Assembly (NCBI RefSeq): GCF_007954405.1
Contig: NZ_CP042344.1
Span: 2,108,001-2,172,000, forward strand
Length of the DNA stretch: 64,000 bases
Source: Comamonas flocculans
Lineage (GTDB): Bacteria > Pseudomonadota > Gammaproteobacteria > Burkholderiales > Burkholderiaceae_C
Direction of reading: 5' to 3'
Under the pieces are notes generated by a model. That model ran no database searches, was not told the origin of the DNA, and saw nothing but the letters and a program-made list of their open reading frames with translations. How positions within the stretch are numbered: the first letter of the stretch is position 1; each line of letters starts with the position of its first letter. Positions 46,005 to 56,493 of this stretch are shown piece by piece. The translations under genes and the position numbers were made by a program.

Positions 46005-46260
46005 ATTTCCGCTCCTTCCCCCTTTGGGGAAAGGCCGGGACGGGGGGCTGCAGGCATTGCAAGCCGTGGCTGGCTGCTGGCCCGCACCCCAGCCCTCCCC
46101 CAGAGGGGGAGGGGGAAATACCCAGAGCGCAAGACCCGGTGGCCACCGTGGCGCCGCTCCTTCCCCCTTTGGGGGAAGGTGGGGATGGGGGCAGCGGGCG
46201 TTGCAAGTTGCGGCTGGCTGCAGGCCCCCACCCCGGCCCTCTCCCAGAGGGGGACAGGTG
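46005..46260. repeat. GC-rich palindromic (REP-like) repeat cluster, four units
   Basis: Alternating units near 46013-46036 (CTTCCCCCTTTGGGGAAAGG), 46094-46113 (CCTCCCCCAGAGGGGGAGGG), 46160-46180 (CTTCCCCCTTTGGGGGAAGG) and 46236-46256 (CCTCTCCCAGAGGGGGACAGG). Spacers repeat GCAAGC/GCAAGT TGCGGCTGGCTGC. Together with the next repeat they fill the 412-base ispH-CNNM gap. Confidence 0.8.
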
Positions 46261-46278
46261 GTGGCGTGCCCTGGGAGG

Positions 46279-46340
46279 TATTTTTTTGATAGCTGTATGC
46301 GCAATACCCGAAAGCGTTAGCGGCCGATTTGGCTTGAAAC
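46279..46340 (+). repeat. ATAGCTGC dispersed repeat, copy upstream of the CNNM gene
   Basis: Reads TATTTTTTTGATAGCTGTATGCGC and continues to GCGTTAGCGGCCGATTTGGCTTGAA. Lies directly beside the GC-rich palindrome cluster. Confidence 0.75.
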
Positions 46341-46397
46341 CCGAAACCCGCCACAGGATTGGCCCCACAATCAGGGCATCGCGCCGGCCCTGATTCC

Positions 46398-47702
46398 ATG
46401 GTTGAAATCCTCGTTCTTCTTGCGCTCATCTTTCTCAACGGGCTGTTTGCCATGTCCGAGCTGGCGCTGGTATCCGCGCGCCGGGCCCGGCTGCAGCGGC
46501 TGATCGACGAGGGCGACGCGGGCGCGCTGGCCGCCGTTCGCCTGGGCGAGGACCCCACGCGCTTTCTCTCCACCATCCAGATCGGCATCACCTCGATCGG
46601 CGTGCTCAACGGCATCGTCGGTGAATCGGCGCTGGCCCAGCCGTTGGCCGCCTGGCTCATCCGGCTGGGCATGCAGCCGGCCACCGCCGGCTATCTGGCG
46701 CTCGGCGTGGCGGTGGTGGTCATCACCTACTTTTCCATTGTCGTGGGCGAGCTCGTGCCCAAGCGCCTGGGGCAGAGCCAGCCCGAGCTGGTGGCGCGCT
46801 GGGTGGCGCGGCCGATCAACGGCCTGGCGCGCGCCACGCAGCCCTTCGTCAAGCTGCTGACCGTCTCCACCGAGGCGCTCTTGCGCCTGCTGCGCGTGCA
46901 CACCGGGCGCGAGGCGGTGACCGAGGACGAGATCCACGCCATGCTGGCCGAAGGCACCACCGCCGGCGTGATCGAGAGCCACGAGCACCAGATGGTGCGC
47001 AACGTCTTTCGCCTGGACGAGCGCCAGATCGGCTCGCTCATGGTGCCGCGCTCGGACGTGGTGTTCCTGGACGTGCTCGCGCCCTTCGAGCACAACCTCT
47101 CGGTGATCGAACGCTCCAGCCACGCGCACTTTCCGGTGGTGCGCGGCGGCATGGAGCACATCCTGGGCGTGGTGCGCGCGCGCCAGTGGCTCACCCGCGT
47201 GCTGCGCGATCCGGCCGCGCAGGCGCTCGATGGCGAGCAGCTGCAGCCGCCGCTGTACGTGCCCGAGACCATAGACGGCATGGAGCTGCTGCACGACTTT
47301 CGCAGCTCCGCGGTGCACATGGCCTTCGTCGTCGACGAGTACGGCGAGGTGCAGGGCATCGTCACCGTGACGGACGTGGTGGAGGCGATCACCGGCGAAT
47401 TCCAGACACCCGACCCGGGCGACGCCTGGGCGGTGCAGCGTGCCGACGGCTCCTGGCTGCTGGACGGCCACATTCCCGTGCCCGAGCTCAAGGACTGCCT
47501 GGGCCTGGCGAGCGTGCCCGAAGAGGACCGGGGCCACTACCAGACGCTCAGCGGCATGCTGATGCTGCTGACCGGCAAGCTGCCCAGCGAAACCGACGTG
47601 GTGCAGTGGGAAGGCTGGCGCCTGGAGATCGTGGACATGGACGGCAAGACCATAGACAAGGTGCTGGCCTCACGCCTGCCGGTCGATTCGCCGGCCACCT
47701 GA
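46398..47702 (+). CDS. CNNM/CorC family membrane protein (hemolysin family, DUF21-CBS)
   Basis: A 434-residue inner-membrane protein: DUF21/CNNM domain with about four helices (1-185; LIFLNGLFAMSELALVSARRARLQ), a CBS pair (about 205-335; VPRSDVVFLD, HFPVVRGG, VVDEYGEVQGIVTVTDVVEAI) and a CorC/HlyC domain (about 350-430). The family is linked to Mg2+ or Co2+ efflux. ATG 46398 is chosen; the frame opens at 46359 in the leader. Confidence 0.92.
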   Translation: MVEILVLLALIFLNGLFAMSELALVSARRARLQRLIDEGDAGALAAVRLGEDPTRFLSTIQIGITSIGVLNGIVGESALAQPLAAWLIRLGMQPATAGYLALGVAVVVITYFSIVVGELVPKRLGQSQPELVARWVARPINGLARATQPFVKLLTVSTEALLRLLRVHTGREAVTEDEIHAMLAEGTTAGVIESHEHQMVRNVFRLDERQIGSLMVPRSDVVFLDVLAPFEHNLSVIERSSHAHFPVVRGGMEHILGVVRARQWLTRVLRDPAAQALDGEQLQPPLYVPETIDGMELLHDFRSSAVHMAFVVDEYGEVQGIVTVTDVVEAITGEFQTPDPGDAWAVQRADGSWLLDGHIPVPELKDCLGLASVPEEDRGHYQTLSGMLMLLTGKLPSETDVVQWEGWRLEIVDMDGKTIDKVLASRLPVDSPAT

Positions 47703-47730
47703 GCGCGCCGGCGGCCGGGCGTGGGCGCCC

Positions 47731-48396
47731 TCAGCCCCACAAATCCAGCGGCGGGTCGGCCACCAGGGCCTGCAGGATGTCGGTGCGCGAGATGAAGCCG
47801 GTGCAGTGCCCGGCTTCGTCGGTCACCGGAAGGCCCGGCAGCCCGGTGTCCAGGAAGACCCGCGCCACGCGGCGCAGGTCGGTATCGGGCGAGACCGCGG
47901 GCACGGGGCTGAGCATCACCTGTGCCACCGGCCGGCGCGCGAGCGCAATCGCCTGCTCGATCGCGCCGGGTTCGGGCAGCAGGTCCAGCGGCGCCATGTC
48001 CGCGCGCAGCAGCAGACCCAGCAGCTGACCCTGCTCGTCCACCACCGGCGCCTGGGCCACGCCATGCTGGGCCATGGTCTGCCAGGCATCGTTCACCCGC
48101 GCGCCGGGGCTGACGGTGATGGCGCCGCGCGTCATCACGTCGCTCACGTGGCGCAGTACGCGGCGCTGCGCACCGGGGCCGGCGGCGGTTTCCTCGTAGG
48201 CCAGGATGGGCGCGGGGCGGCTCGCCGGCCCTTCGCGCGCGGCGGCTTCGCCGGCCGAAAAAGCCGGAGCCTGCTCCTGCCCGACCCGCGTGCGCAGCGC
48301 CTGCGGGCGCCCCACGCGCTTGACCAGCCCGAACCGCGAGACCGCGTCCGCATCGCCGCGCAGCACGCGCCCCGTCGGGCCGAAAACGAAGAACAT
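47731..48396 (-). CDS. CBS-domain protein
   Basis: A 221-residue protein with a distinct N-terminal 80 residues and a CBS pair (about 85-215; SDVMTRGAITVSPGARVNDAWQTM and PVTDEAGHCTGFISRTDILQAL). CBS pairs bind adenine nucleotides or metal complexes and regulate attached partners; no effector domain is recognised. ATG 48396 has GGGAGGG upstream. Convergent with the CNNM gene, divergent from serS. Confidence 0.85.
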   Translation of the reverse strand: MFFVFGPTGRVLRGDADAVSRFGLVKRVGRPQALRTRVGQEQAPAFSAGEAAAREGPASRPAPILAYEETAAGPGAQRRVLRHVSDVMTRGAITVSPGARVNDAWQTMAQHGVAQAPVVDEQGQLLGLLLRADMAPLDLLPEPGAIEQAIALARRPVAQVMLSPVPAVSPDTDLRRVARVFLDTGLPGLPVTDEAGHCTGFISRTDILQALVADPPLDLWG

Positions 48397-48543
48397 CGCG
48401 CCACCCTCCCGGCCCGCGCGGGCCGGCGTCCGCCCGCCGAAACAAGGCCGCGTCCGCCCGTTGCGCGCGCCCCCGAGCCGGCTTGCATCCCATGCCGATC
48501 CAGGGCGCGCCGCCTTGCATGGACGGGCGCGGCGCCACCCTAA

Positions 48544-49872
<1,329 letters not shown>

Positions 49873-49904
49873 AAATCCCCGCTACAATCGCCGGTTCGAG
49901 TCGC

Positions 49905-49996
<92 letters not shown>

Positions 49997-50002
49997 GTCC
50001 GC

Positions 50003-50040
50003 AAAGCCTTGCAGGTGCCGAGCCTGCAAGGCTTTTGTTT
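50003..50040 (+). terminator. terminator hairpin after tRNA-Ser
   Basis: Stem AAAGCCTTGCAGG (50003-50015) with CCTGCAAGGCTTT (50023-50035), then TGTTTT. A near-identical hairpin with a different loop occurs at 52783. Confidence 0.85.
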
Positions 50041-50109
50041 TGCGCGTGAGCCGCCTTGTGGCGCCGGCGACGGGCGGGACGCGGCTGCGCCGCACCCGGG
50101 GCCGGGGTT

Positions 50110-52176
50110 TCAGAACGGCACGCGCATGCCCACCACGATGTTGCGCCCCATGAGCGGCGCCGCGTTCTTGATGAACGAGGTGTGGGCCCAGGCCAGCCGG
50201 TTGGTCAGATTGCCCGCGCGCACGTAGAACTGCCAGGGCGTGCCGTCGCCGAAGCGGCCGTTGTAGGTGGCGCCGACATTGAGCATGCCGTAGCCGGGGG
50301 TGGCGGTCTCGAACTCGGCGATGCGGTTCTGGCGCATCACCTGCACCCACTCGATCTGGCCGTCCCAGCCCTGCCAGGCGCCATCCAGGCGCAGGCCGGC
50401 GCGCGCGGCGGGAATGCGCGCGAGCATCGCGCCGCCCGCCAGCTGCGCGCGTACCAGGTCGCCGAAGAGCGTCACGCCCAGGTAGCGGTTGAGCCGCTGG
50501 CGCAGCTGTGCCTCCATGCCGGTGAAGCTCGCATCCTGCTGGCTGTATTGCAGCAGCTGCAGGCCGTCGAGCACGTCCAGCGTGCGGCCGTAGATATAGT
50601 CCTTCACGCGGTTGCGGTACAGGCTCACGGCAAAGGTGGTGTCGCCAGCGGTCTTGCGCAGCCCGAAATCGATGGAGCGCGCCTGCTCGGGCCGCAGCGC
50701 CGGGTTGCCACGTTCATAGGTGCTGGTGGCCATGTGCAGGCCCTTGGCATAGAGCTCCTCGGCCGTGGGCATGCGCCGCGCATGGGTGAGCGAGACCGAA
50801 AGCTGGTAGCCGGGCGTGAACTTCCATACCGCCCCCAGCGCGACCGAGCTGCCGCCCAGGCTGCTGCGCAGCCCTGATTCCAGCGCGTCTACCGTCTGGC
50901 GTTCATGGCGCAGCGCGGCGCTGAAGCGCCATTGCCGCCATTGGGTTTCTTCCAGCATGAAGAGACTGGCGCGGCGCGTTTCGGTGGGCTGCACGTAGGC
51001 TTCCTCGCCTTCGGCGCTGAAGCGCCGCTGCATCGCCTGCACGCCGAGCACGCCGCGCCAGCCCGCCAATGGCGCGTGCTGCAGTTCCACGCGCAGGTCG
51101 TGCGCCTTGTTGCGGAAGGTGGTGGCGATGCTGCCGTCCTCCACCTCGTCGTGGCGGTAGTCGGTGCTGCTGGCGCGCAGGCGCAGGGCTTCGGCGCCGG
51201 CGAAGGGGCGGCGCAGTTCGCCGCGCAGGTCCCAGCGGCCGCTGCGCAGGTCCACCACGGGCACGTCGTTTGCGCCGTGCTCCGGCTCGTCCGCTCCGCC
51301 GTGGTCGTGGCCGTCGTCGCCGCAATGCAGGTGGTCGCCGTGGGCATGGCAGCCCTCGAAGCCGTGGTTGTGCCCGGGCAGGCCGTAGCGTGCGCCCTGG
51401 CGCGTATAAGCCAGGCCCAGGTAGCCCCGGTCGGCGATCCAGGACAGGCCGACGCTGCCCGCGTCGCTGCGGTTGAAGCTGCCGGGCACCGCGGCGCCGC
51501 CGCTCCAGCCGCTGCCCACGCGGTAGTCGCTCGCATCGCGCGCCAGGCCTTCGACGTGCACGGCCACGTGGCCAGCGCCGCCGGTGAGCTGCAGCGCGCC
51601 GGTCTGCTCGCGCGCGCCGCTGGCGCCGCGCAGCTCGACGCTGCCCTCGTAGCCCTTTTCGGGGATGGCCGTGGGGATCTTGTCGTCGAGCACGTTGACC
51701 ACGCCGCCGATGGCGCCCCCGCCATGGATCAAGGCCGAGGGGCCGCGCAGCACCTCGATCTGGCGCGCCAGCAGGGGCTCGGACACCACCGCGTGGTCGG
51801 GGCTGACGGTGGAGGCGTCCTGCAGCTCGGAGCCGTCGGAGAGCACTTGCACGCGCGGTCCGTCCATGCCGCGGATCACCGGGCGGCTCGCGCCCGCGCC
51901 GAAGTGCGTGGACTGGATGCCGGGTTCGCCGTCCAGCGTCTCGCCCAGCGTGGCGGCGCGGCGGCGCACGAGCTCGTCGCCTTCGAGCACGCTCACGGGC
52001 GTGGCCATGTCGCTGCTGCCCAGTTGCAGGCCGCTGGCCGAGACGTTGACCTCGGGCAGCAGGGTAGGGGCGTCGTCGGGCGCGGCTGTCTGGGCCCGCG
52101 CCGGGGTGCCGGCCAGCAGTGCGCCGGCGAGGGCGGCCAGCCGCAGCCGGGCGCCCAGAGAGATAAAGCAAGGCAT
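50110..52176 (-). CDS. TonB-dependent receptor, probable zinc receptor (ZnuD-like)
   Basis: Outer-membrane receptor of 688 residues. Signal peptide ends near ARAQTA; plug domain (about 45-165, RPVIRGMDGPRVQVLSDG) and 22-strand barrel ending in Phe (MRVPF). An extracellular loop near 266-298 is packed with His, Asp and Cys (GHNHG, CHAHGDHLHCG, GHDHGG), the hallmark of zinc-binding ZnuD-like receptors. ATG 52176 follows AGGAACC. It lies downstream of a small His/Cys-containing protein gene, separated by a strong hairpin. Confidence 0.9.
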   Translation of the reverse strand: MPCFISLGARLRLAALAGALLAGTPARAQTAAPDDAPTLLPEVNVSASGLQLGSSDMATPVSVLEGDELVRRRAATLGETLDGEPGIQSTHFGAGASRPVIRGMDGPRVQVLSDGSELQDASTVSPDHAVVSEPLLARQIEVLRGPSALIHGGGAIGGVVNVLDDKIPTAIPEKGYEGSVELRGASGAREQTGALQLTGGAGHVAVHVEGLARDASDYRVGSGWSGGAAVPGSFNRSDAGSVGLSWIADRGYLGLAYTRQGARYGLPGHNHGFEGCHAHGDHLHCGDDGHDHGGADEPEHGANDVPVVDLRSGRWDLRGELRRPFAGAEALRLRASSTDYRHDEVEDGSIATTFRNKAHDLRVELQHAPLAGWRGVLGVQAMQRRFSAEGEEAYVQPTETRRASLFMLEETQWRQWRFSAALRHERQTVDALESGLRSSLGGSSVALGAVWKFTPGYQLSVSLTHARRMPTAEELYAKGLHMATSTYERGNPALRPEQARSIDFGLRKTAGDTTFAVSLYRNRVKDYIYGRTLDVLDGLQLLQYSQQDASFTGMEAQLRQRLNRYLGVTLFGDLVRAQLAGGAMLARIPAARAGLRLDGAWQGWDGQIEWVQVMRQNRIAEFETATPGYGMLNVGATYNGRFGDGTPWQFYVRAGNLTNRLAWAHTSFIKNAAPLMGRNIVVGMRVPF

Positions 52177-52253
52177 GTAAAGGGTTCCTGAGTGGGCCGC
52201 GGCGCACGACCGCGGCAGCGCCGTGGGCCAGCAGGCGGCCACGGCAAAAAATG

Positions 52254-52286
52254 GCTGCCAGCGCTTGCGGAGCAAGCGCTGGCAGC
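52254..52286. repeat. 15-bp perfect hairpin formed by two half copies of the ATAGCTGC repeat
   Basis: GCTGCCAGCGCTTGC (52254-52268), GGA loop, GCAAGCGCTGGCAGC (52272-52286). It resembles two inverted half copies of the dispersed repeat. It sits between the small partner gene and the TonB receptor on the minus strand and could act as an attenuator or RNA-stabilising hairpin. Confidence 0.7.
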
Positions 52287-52302
52287 TATCGAAAGGATGA
52301 AC

Positions 52303-52668
52303 TCAGGCCAGGGGCGGCGCGCGCGCCAGGAAGGGCAGCGGAGCGCGTGGCAGCGCTGCCTGCACGGGCGCCGCGGCAGGGTATGCGGGCAGCGCAGCCG
52401 TGACGGGCAGGGCCCAGGAGGCGCCGGGCGCACTGCCGTGGGCCAACTGGTTGAGCAGCTGGCAGTCGGACGCGGAATGCCCTGCGAACAGCGCGCCCAG
52501 TCCGTGCGCGCCGCCATGCTGCTGCACGCTGCCCGCCGGGGCCGTGGGCAGGTGCAGCACGCGGTGCATGCCCGCCAGCGCGGGGGCAAGCACCAGCGCA
52601 AGCAGCAGCCACCACAGCCCGATGCGACGGGCCAGGGCATGGCGGCGAGGGGCGTGTGCGGGCAGCAT
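52303..52668 (-). CDS. small membrane-anchored/secreted protein, DUF2946-like
   Basis: A 121-residue protein with an N-terminal hydrophobic segment (IGLWWLLLALVLAPALAG) and an HSASDCQLLNQLA motif near 65, ending FLARAPPLA. This pattern, with a Cys and the terminal ARAPP, is what I recall for small DUF2946-like proteins encoded before metal receptors. Probably periplasmic, possibly binding the metal taken up by the downstream receptor. ATG 52668. Confidence 0.6.
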   Translation of the reverse strand: MLPAHAPRRHALARRIGLWWLLLALVLAPALAGMHRVLHLPTAPAGSVQQHGGAHGLGALFAGHSASDCQLLNQLAHGSAPGASWALPVTAALPAYPAAAPVQAALPRAPLPFLARAPPLA

Positions 52669-52782
52669 GGCGAAGGCCGCAGGATAACGCCCTGCGCGCG
52701 GCCTGCCGGCGCCGACTGGCAAGGATCTTCCATCAGGTGCTGAATTCGGGACCGCCGGTGGGCAGCCGCATCCCGTACCCGC

Positions 52783-52820
52783 AAAGCCTTGCAGGCACAG
52801 CACCTGCAAGGCTTTTGTTT
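52783..52820. terminator. terminator-like hairpin, second copy
   Basis: Stem AAAGCCTTGCAGG (52783-52795) with CCTGCAAGGCTTT (52803-52815), loop CACAGCA, TTGTTT on the plus side. Its stem equals that at 50003. By position it would end the minus-strand CoA-transferase transcript. Confidence 0.7.
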
Positions 52821-52846
52821 GGCGCATGCCGGCGGCGCCGCCGCGT

Positions 52847-54040
52847 TCAGCTTTGCGCCTGCAGCCGGGTGATCTGCTCCTCGCTCCAGCCCAGTTCGGC
52901 CAGGATGGCGCGGGTGTGCTGGCCGACGGCGGGGATGGGGTCCATGCGGCAGCTGAAGGCGTTGCTGGCGCCGGGCGGCAGCAGCGCGGGCAGGGGGCCG
53001 ACGGGGGAGCCGACCTCGCGCCAGCGCTGGCGGGCGGCAAGCTGGGGGTGGGCCCACAGGCCGGCCAGGTCGTTGACGCGGGCGTGGGCGATGCCGGCGG
53101 TGTCCAGGCGCTGGGCGAGTTCGGCGGCGCTCAGGCGGCCGAAGCTTTGCGCGATCAGCGCCTGCAGCTCGGCGCGGTGGGTGTTGCGCTGGCTGCTGCC
53201 CGCAAAGCGCGGGTCGCGGGCGAGTTCCGGGCGCTGCAGCACGCCTTCGCAGAAGGCCTGCCATTCGCGCTCGTTTTGCACGCCCAGGATGAGGCTGGCG
53301 CCGTCGCCCGCGGTGAAGGGGCCGTAGGGGTAGATGCTGGCGTGCGATGCGCCGGTGCGCGGCGGGGGCGGCGCGCCGTCGAAGGCGTAGTACAGCGGGT
53401 AGCCCATCCATTCGGCCATGGCTTCGAGCATGGAGACGTCGATGTGGCTGCCTTCGCCGGTCCTGCCGCGCAGCAGCAGGGCCGAGAGCACGCTGCTGTA
53501 CGCGTACATGCCCGCGGCGATGTCGGCCACGGAGATGCCGGCCTTGACGGGGGCTTCGGGCGTGCCGGTGACGGACAGGAAGGCGGCTTCGCTCTGGATC
53601 AGCAGGTCGTAGGCCTTCTTGTCGCGCCAGGGGCCGTCCTGCCCGTAGCCGGAGATGTCGCAGACGATGAGCCTGGGGTTGTGCGCCTTCAAGGCGTCGT
53701 ACGACAGGCCCATGCGCGCCGTCGCGCCGGGCGCAAGGTTCTGCACCAGCACGTCGGCGGTTTGCAGGAGCTGCATCAGTGCGGCCCTGGCCTGGGCTTG
53801 CTTCAGGTTCAGCGCCAGGCTTTCCTTGCTGCGGTTGATCCAGGTGAAGTGCGACGACAGGCCGCGCACGCGCTGGTCGTAGCCGCGCGCAAAGTCGCCG
53901 CTGCCGGGGCGCTCCACCTTGATGACGCGTGCGCCCAGGTCGGCCAGCTGGCGCGTGGCAAAGGGCGCGGCGACCGCGTGTTCCAGCGAGACGATGGTGA
54001 TGCCGTCGAGCGGGCGGGGCCGGGTCTGCGTCTTCGTCAT
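52847..54040 (-). CDS. CaiB/BaiF family CoA transferase
   Basis: A 397-residue class III CoA transferase that moves CoA between organic acids. N-terminal LDGITIVSLEHAVAAPFATRQLADLGARVIKVE, catalytic Asp in KAYDLLIQSEAAF near 150, and GRTGEGSHIDVSMLEAMAEW. It has no operon partner in the window, so the acid substrate is unknown. Confidence 0.92.
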   Translation of the reverse strand: MTKTQTRPRPLDGITIVSLEHAVAAPFATRQLADLGARVIKVERPGSGDFARGYDQRVRGLSSHFTWINRSKESLALNLKQAQARAALMQLLQTADVLVQNLAPGATARMGLSYDALKAHNPRLIVCDISGYGQDGPWRDKKAYDLLIQSEAAFLSVTGTPEAPVKAGISVADIAAGMYAYSSVLSALLLRGRTGEGSHIDVSMLEAMAEWMGYPLYYAFDGAPPPPRTGASHASIYPYGPFTAGDGASLILGVQNEREWQAFCEGVLQRPELARDPRFAGSSQRNTHRAELQALIAQSFGRLSAAELAQRLDTAGIAHARVNDLAGLWAHPQLAARQRWREVGSPVGPLPALLPPGASNAFSCRMDPIPAVGQHTRAILAELGWSEEQITRLQAQS

Positions 54041-54052
54041 GGAAGGGAATCT

Positions 54053-54112
54053 TCAAAAAACAGAGCTGTATGCGCTGGTGGTGAAAGAGATTGGGGGTGT
54101 TTTGTATTTGAA
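54053..54112 (+). repeat. ATAGCTGC dispersed repeat, degenerate copy upstream of degQ
   Basis: Reads CAAAAAACAGAGCTGTATGCGC and ends GGGGGTGTTTTGTATTTGAAA. A second fragment GCTGCCAGCGCTTAAG lies at 54170-54185, where GCGCTTA and TAAGCGC (54177-54199) form a dyad. Confidence 0.55.
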
Positions 54113-54251
54113 ATGCTTATGTGGCGAGCGCAAGACGCTATGCAAATCCTAGTCCATCTGCCTGCTGTTGCTGCCAGCGCTTAAGTTTCCGCTAAGCGCG
54201 CTTGTCCACACTGCCCTTGCATTGAAGCAATCTCCCAAGGAAGGGCAAACC

Positions 54252-55769
54252 ATGAACCGCTTGATTTCCACTCCGCGCCGCCTGGTGGTGGCGCTGCTTG
54301 CGGCCGGCGCGCTCGGCGCCACGGGCGCCGGGCTGGTGACGGCGCGCGACGCGCACGCGTTTTCCTTCGGCAATGTGCCGGTGGCGGGCGCAACGGCCGG
54401 TGCGCCGCAGGCCGCGCCGCCGCTGGTCACGCTGCCGGACTTTTCCCGGATCACCCAGCGCTATGGCGCGGCGGTGGTCAACATCAGCGTGAGCGGCGTG
54501 CGCAAGGTCTCGGACGATGAGGACGACGGCGCGCCTGCGCGCCGTGGCCCGCAGATCGACCCCGACGACCCGTTTGCGCCGTTCTTTCGCCACTTCGGCA
54601 TACCCGGCGGCGCCCTGCGCGGCCCGCAGATGCAGCCCCAGCCCATGCGTGGCGAGGGCTCGGGCTTCATCATCGACGCCGACGGCCTGGTGCTGACCAA
54701 TGCCCACGTGGTCAAGGGCGCGGACCGCGTGACGGTCAAGCTCACCGACCGGCGCGAGTTCCAGGCCAAGGTGCTGGGCAGCGACCCCAAGACCGACATC
54801 GCGGTGCTCAAGATCGACGCCAAGGACTTGCCCACGGTCAAGCTGGGCAACTCCGCCGACCTGAAGGTGGGTGAGTGGGTGCTGGCGATCGGCTCGCCCT
54901 TCGGCTTCGAGAACACGGTGACCGCGGGCGTGGTCAGCGCCAAGGGCCGCAGCCTGCCCGACGACAGCTACGTGCCCTTCATCCAGACCGATGCCGCCGT
55001 GAACCCGGGCAACTCGGGTGGGCCGCTGTTCAACACGCGCGGCGAGGTGGTGGGCATCAACTCGCAGATCTACAGCCGCACCGGGGGCTACCAGGGCGTG
55101 TCGTTTGCCATCCCGATCGAGGTGGCGCAGCACGTGGAGCAGCAGATCGTCAAGACCGGCAAGGTGGAGCACGCGCGCCTGGGCGTGACGGTGCAGGGCG
55201 TGAACCAGACCTTTGCCAATTCCTTCAAGCTCGCCAAGCCCGAAGGCGCGCTGGTGGCCAATGTGGATGAGGACGGCCCGGCGGCCAAGGCGGGCCTCAA
55301 GAGCGGGGACGTGATCCTGAAGATCAACGACGAGCCCATCGTCACCTCGGGCGACTTGCCCGCCTACATCGGCCAGTCGCTGCCGGGGCAGAAGGTGCAG
55401 CTCGAAGTCTGGCGCGACGGCAAGGCGCGCACGCTCGTGGCCACGCTGGGCAACGCCGGCGACAAGGGCGTGGCCAGCGCGCGCGCCGACGAAGCGCTGG
55501 GCAAGGGCCAGCTTGGCCTGATGCTGCGCCCGCTGCAGCCCGAAGAGGCGCAGGCCGCGGGCGTGGACCAGGGCATGGTCATCGCCCAGGCGCGCGGCCC
55601 GGCCGCACTGGCCGGGGTGCAGGGCGGCGACGTGCTGCTGGCCATCAACGGCACGCCGGTCAAGAGCATGTCCGAGGTGCGCGCCGCCATGCAGAAGGCG
55701 GGCAAGTCGGTGGCGCTGCTGATCGAGCGCGATGGCAGCCGCATCTTCGTGCCGGTGAACGTCGGCTGA
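54252..55769 (+). CDS. degQ: DegQ/MucD-type periplasmic serine endoprotease
   Basis: Periplasmic quality-control protease of 505 residues. Signal sequence ending near DAHAFS, trypsin-like domain with catalytic triad H152, D182 and S255 (NPGNSGGPLF), and two PDZ domains (about 305-395 and 420-500). ATG 54252 follows AAGGAAGGG. It is followed after 67 bases by a response regulator and sensor kinase, which may control envelope stress. Confidence 0.94.
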   Translation: MNRLISTPRRLVVALLAAGALGATGAGLVTARDAHAFSFGNVPVAGATAGAPQAAPPLVTLPDFSRITQRYGAAVVNISVSGVRKVSDDEDDGAPARRGPQIDPDDPFAPFFRHFGIPGGALRGPQMQPQPMRGEGSGFIIDADGLVLTNAHVVKGADRVTVKLTDRREFQAKVLGSDPKTDIAVLKIDAKDLPTVKLGNSADLKVGEWVLAIGSPFGFENTVTAGVVSAKGRSLPDDSYVPFIQTDAAVNPGNSGGPLFNTRGEVVGINSQIYSRTGGYQGVSFAIPIEVAQHVEQQIVKTGKVEHARLGVTVQGVNQTFANSFKLAKPEGALVANVDEDGPAAKAGLKSGDVILKINDEPIVTSGDLPAYIGQSLPGQKVQLEVWRDGKARTLVATLGNAGDKGVASARADEALGKGQLGLMLRPLQPEEAQAAGVDQGMVIAQARGPAALAGVQGGDVLLAINGTPVKSMSEVRAAMQKAGKSVALLIERDGSRIFVPVNVG

Positions 55770-55836
55770 GCCGCCCGGCCCCTGGCGCGCAGGGGCCGCG
55801 CGCGGGCGCGCCGTCCCTTGTCTTATCCTGACGCCC

Positions 55837-56493
55837 ATGCGCCTTTTGCTTGTGGAAGACGACGCCATGATCGGCGAAGCCGTGCACGACCTGCTGCGCG
55901 CCCAGGGCTATGCGGTGGACTGGGTGCGCGACGGCCGCCAGGCCGATGCCGCGCTGGCCGCCCAGGGCTACGACCTGGTGCTGCTGGACCTGGGACTGCC
56001 CGGGCGCGATGGCCTGGCGGTGCTGCGCGCACTGCGTGCGCGGCGCGACCGCACGCCGGTGCTGATCGCCACCGCGCGCGACGGCGTGGCCCAGCGCATC
56101 GAGGGGCTGGACGCGGGCGCGGACGACTACGTGCTCAAGCCCTATGACCTCGATGAGCTGCTGGCGCGCATCCGCGCGCTGCTGCGCCGCGCCGCCGGGC
56201 GCGCCGAGCCGGTCTACGAGCACAAGGGCGTGGCCATCAACCCGGCCACGCGCGAGGCCACGGTGCAGGGCCGGCCGGTGGTGCTCTCGGCGCGCGAATG
56301 GGCGGTGCTGGAGCCCCTGATTGCCCGCCCCGGCATGGTGCTCTCGCGCCAGCAGCTGGAAGACAAGCTCTACGGCTGGGGCGAAGAGATAGGCAGCAAC
56401 GCGGTGGAAGTCTTCATCCACGGCCTGCGCAAGAAGCTGGGCGCGGCGCTGGTGCTGAACGTGCGCGGCGTGGGCTACATGGTGCCCAAATGA
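55837..56493 (+). CDS. OmpR-family response regulator (QseB/TctD-like)
   Basis: A 218-residue transcription factor: receiver domain with phosphorylation site D51 (VLLDLGLPG) and conserved Lys in YVLKPYD near 104, and a winged-helix DNA-binding domain (about 125-218, ending [10 protein letters not shown]). Overlaps the kinase gene by ATGA. Confidence 0.94.
   Translation: MRLLLVEDDAMIGEAVHDLLRAQGYAVDWVRDGRQADAALAAQGYDLVLLDLGLPGRDGLAVLRALRARRDRTPVLIATARDGVAQRIEGLDAGADDYVLKPYDLDELLARIRALLRRAAGRAEPVYEHKGVAINPATREATVQGRPVVLSAREWAVLEPLIARPGMVLSRQQLEDKLYGWGEEIGSNAVEVFIHGLRKKLGAALVLNVRGVGYMVPK

Noticed and set aside
46005..46260. Possible CRISPR array (regularly spaced repeats)
   Set aside because: Units are palindromes in alternating orientation with unequal, partly repeated spacers, and no cas genes are near; fits REP-like elements.
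54177..54199. Sigma-E type promoter for degQ
   Set aside because: The dyad GCGCTTA/TAAGCGC contains only a GGAAACTT on the wrong strand; it is better explained as a fragment of the dispersed repeat.
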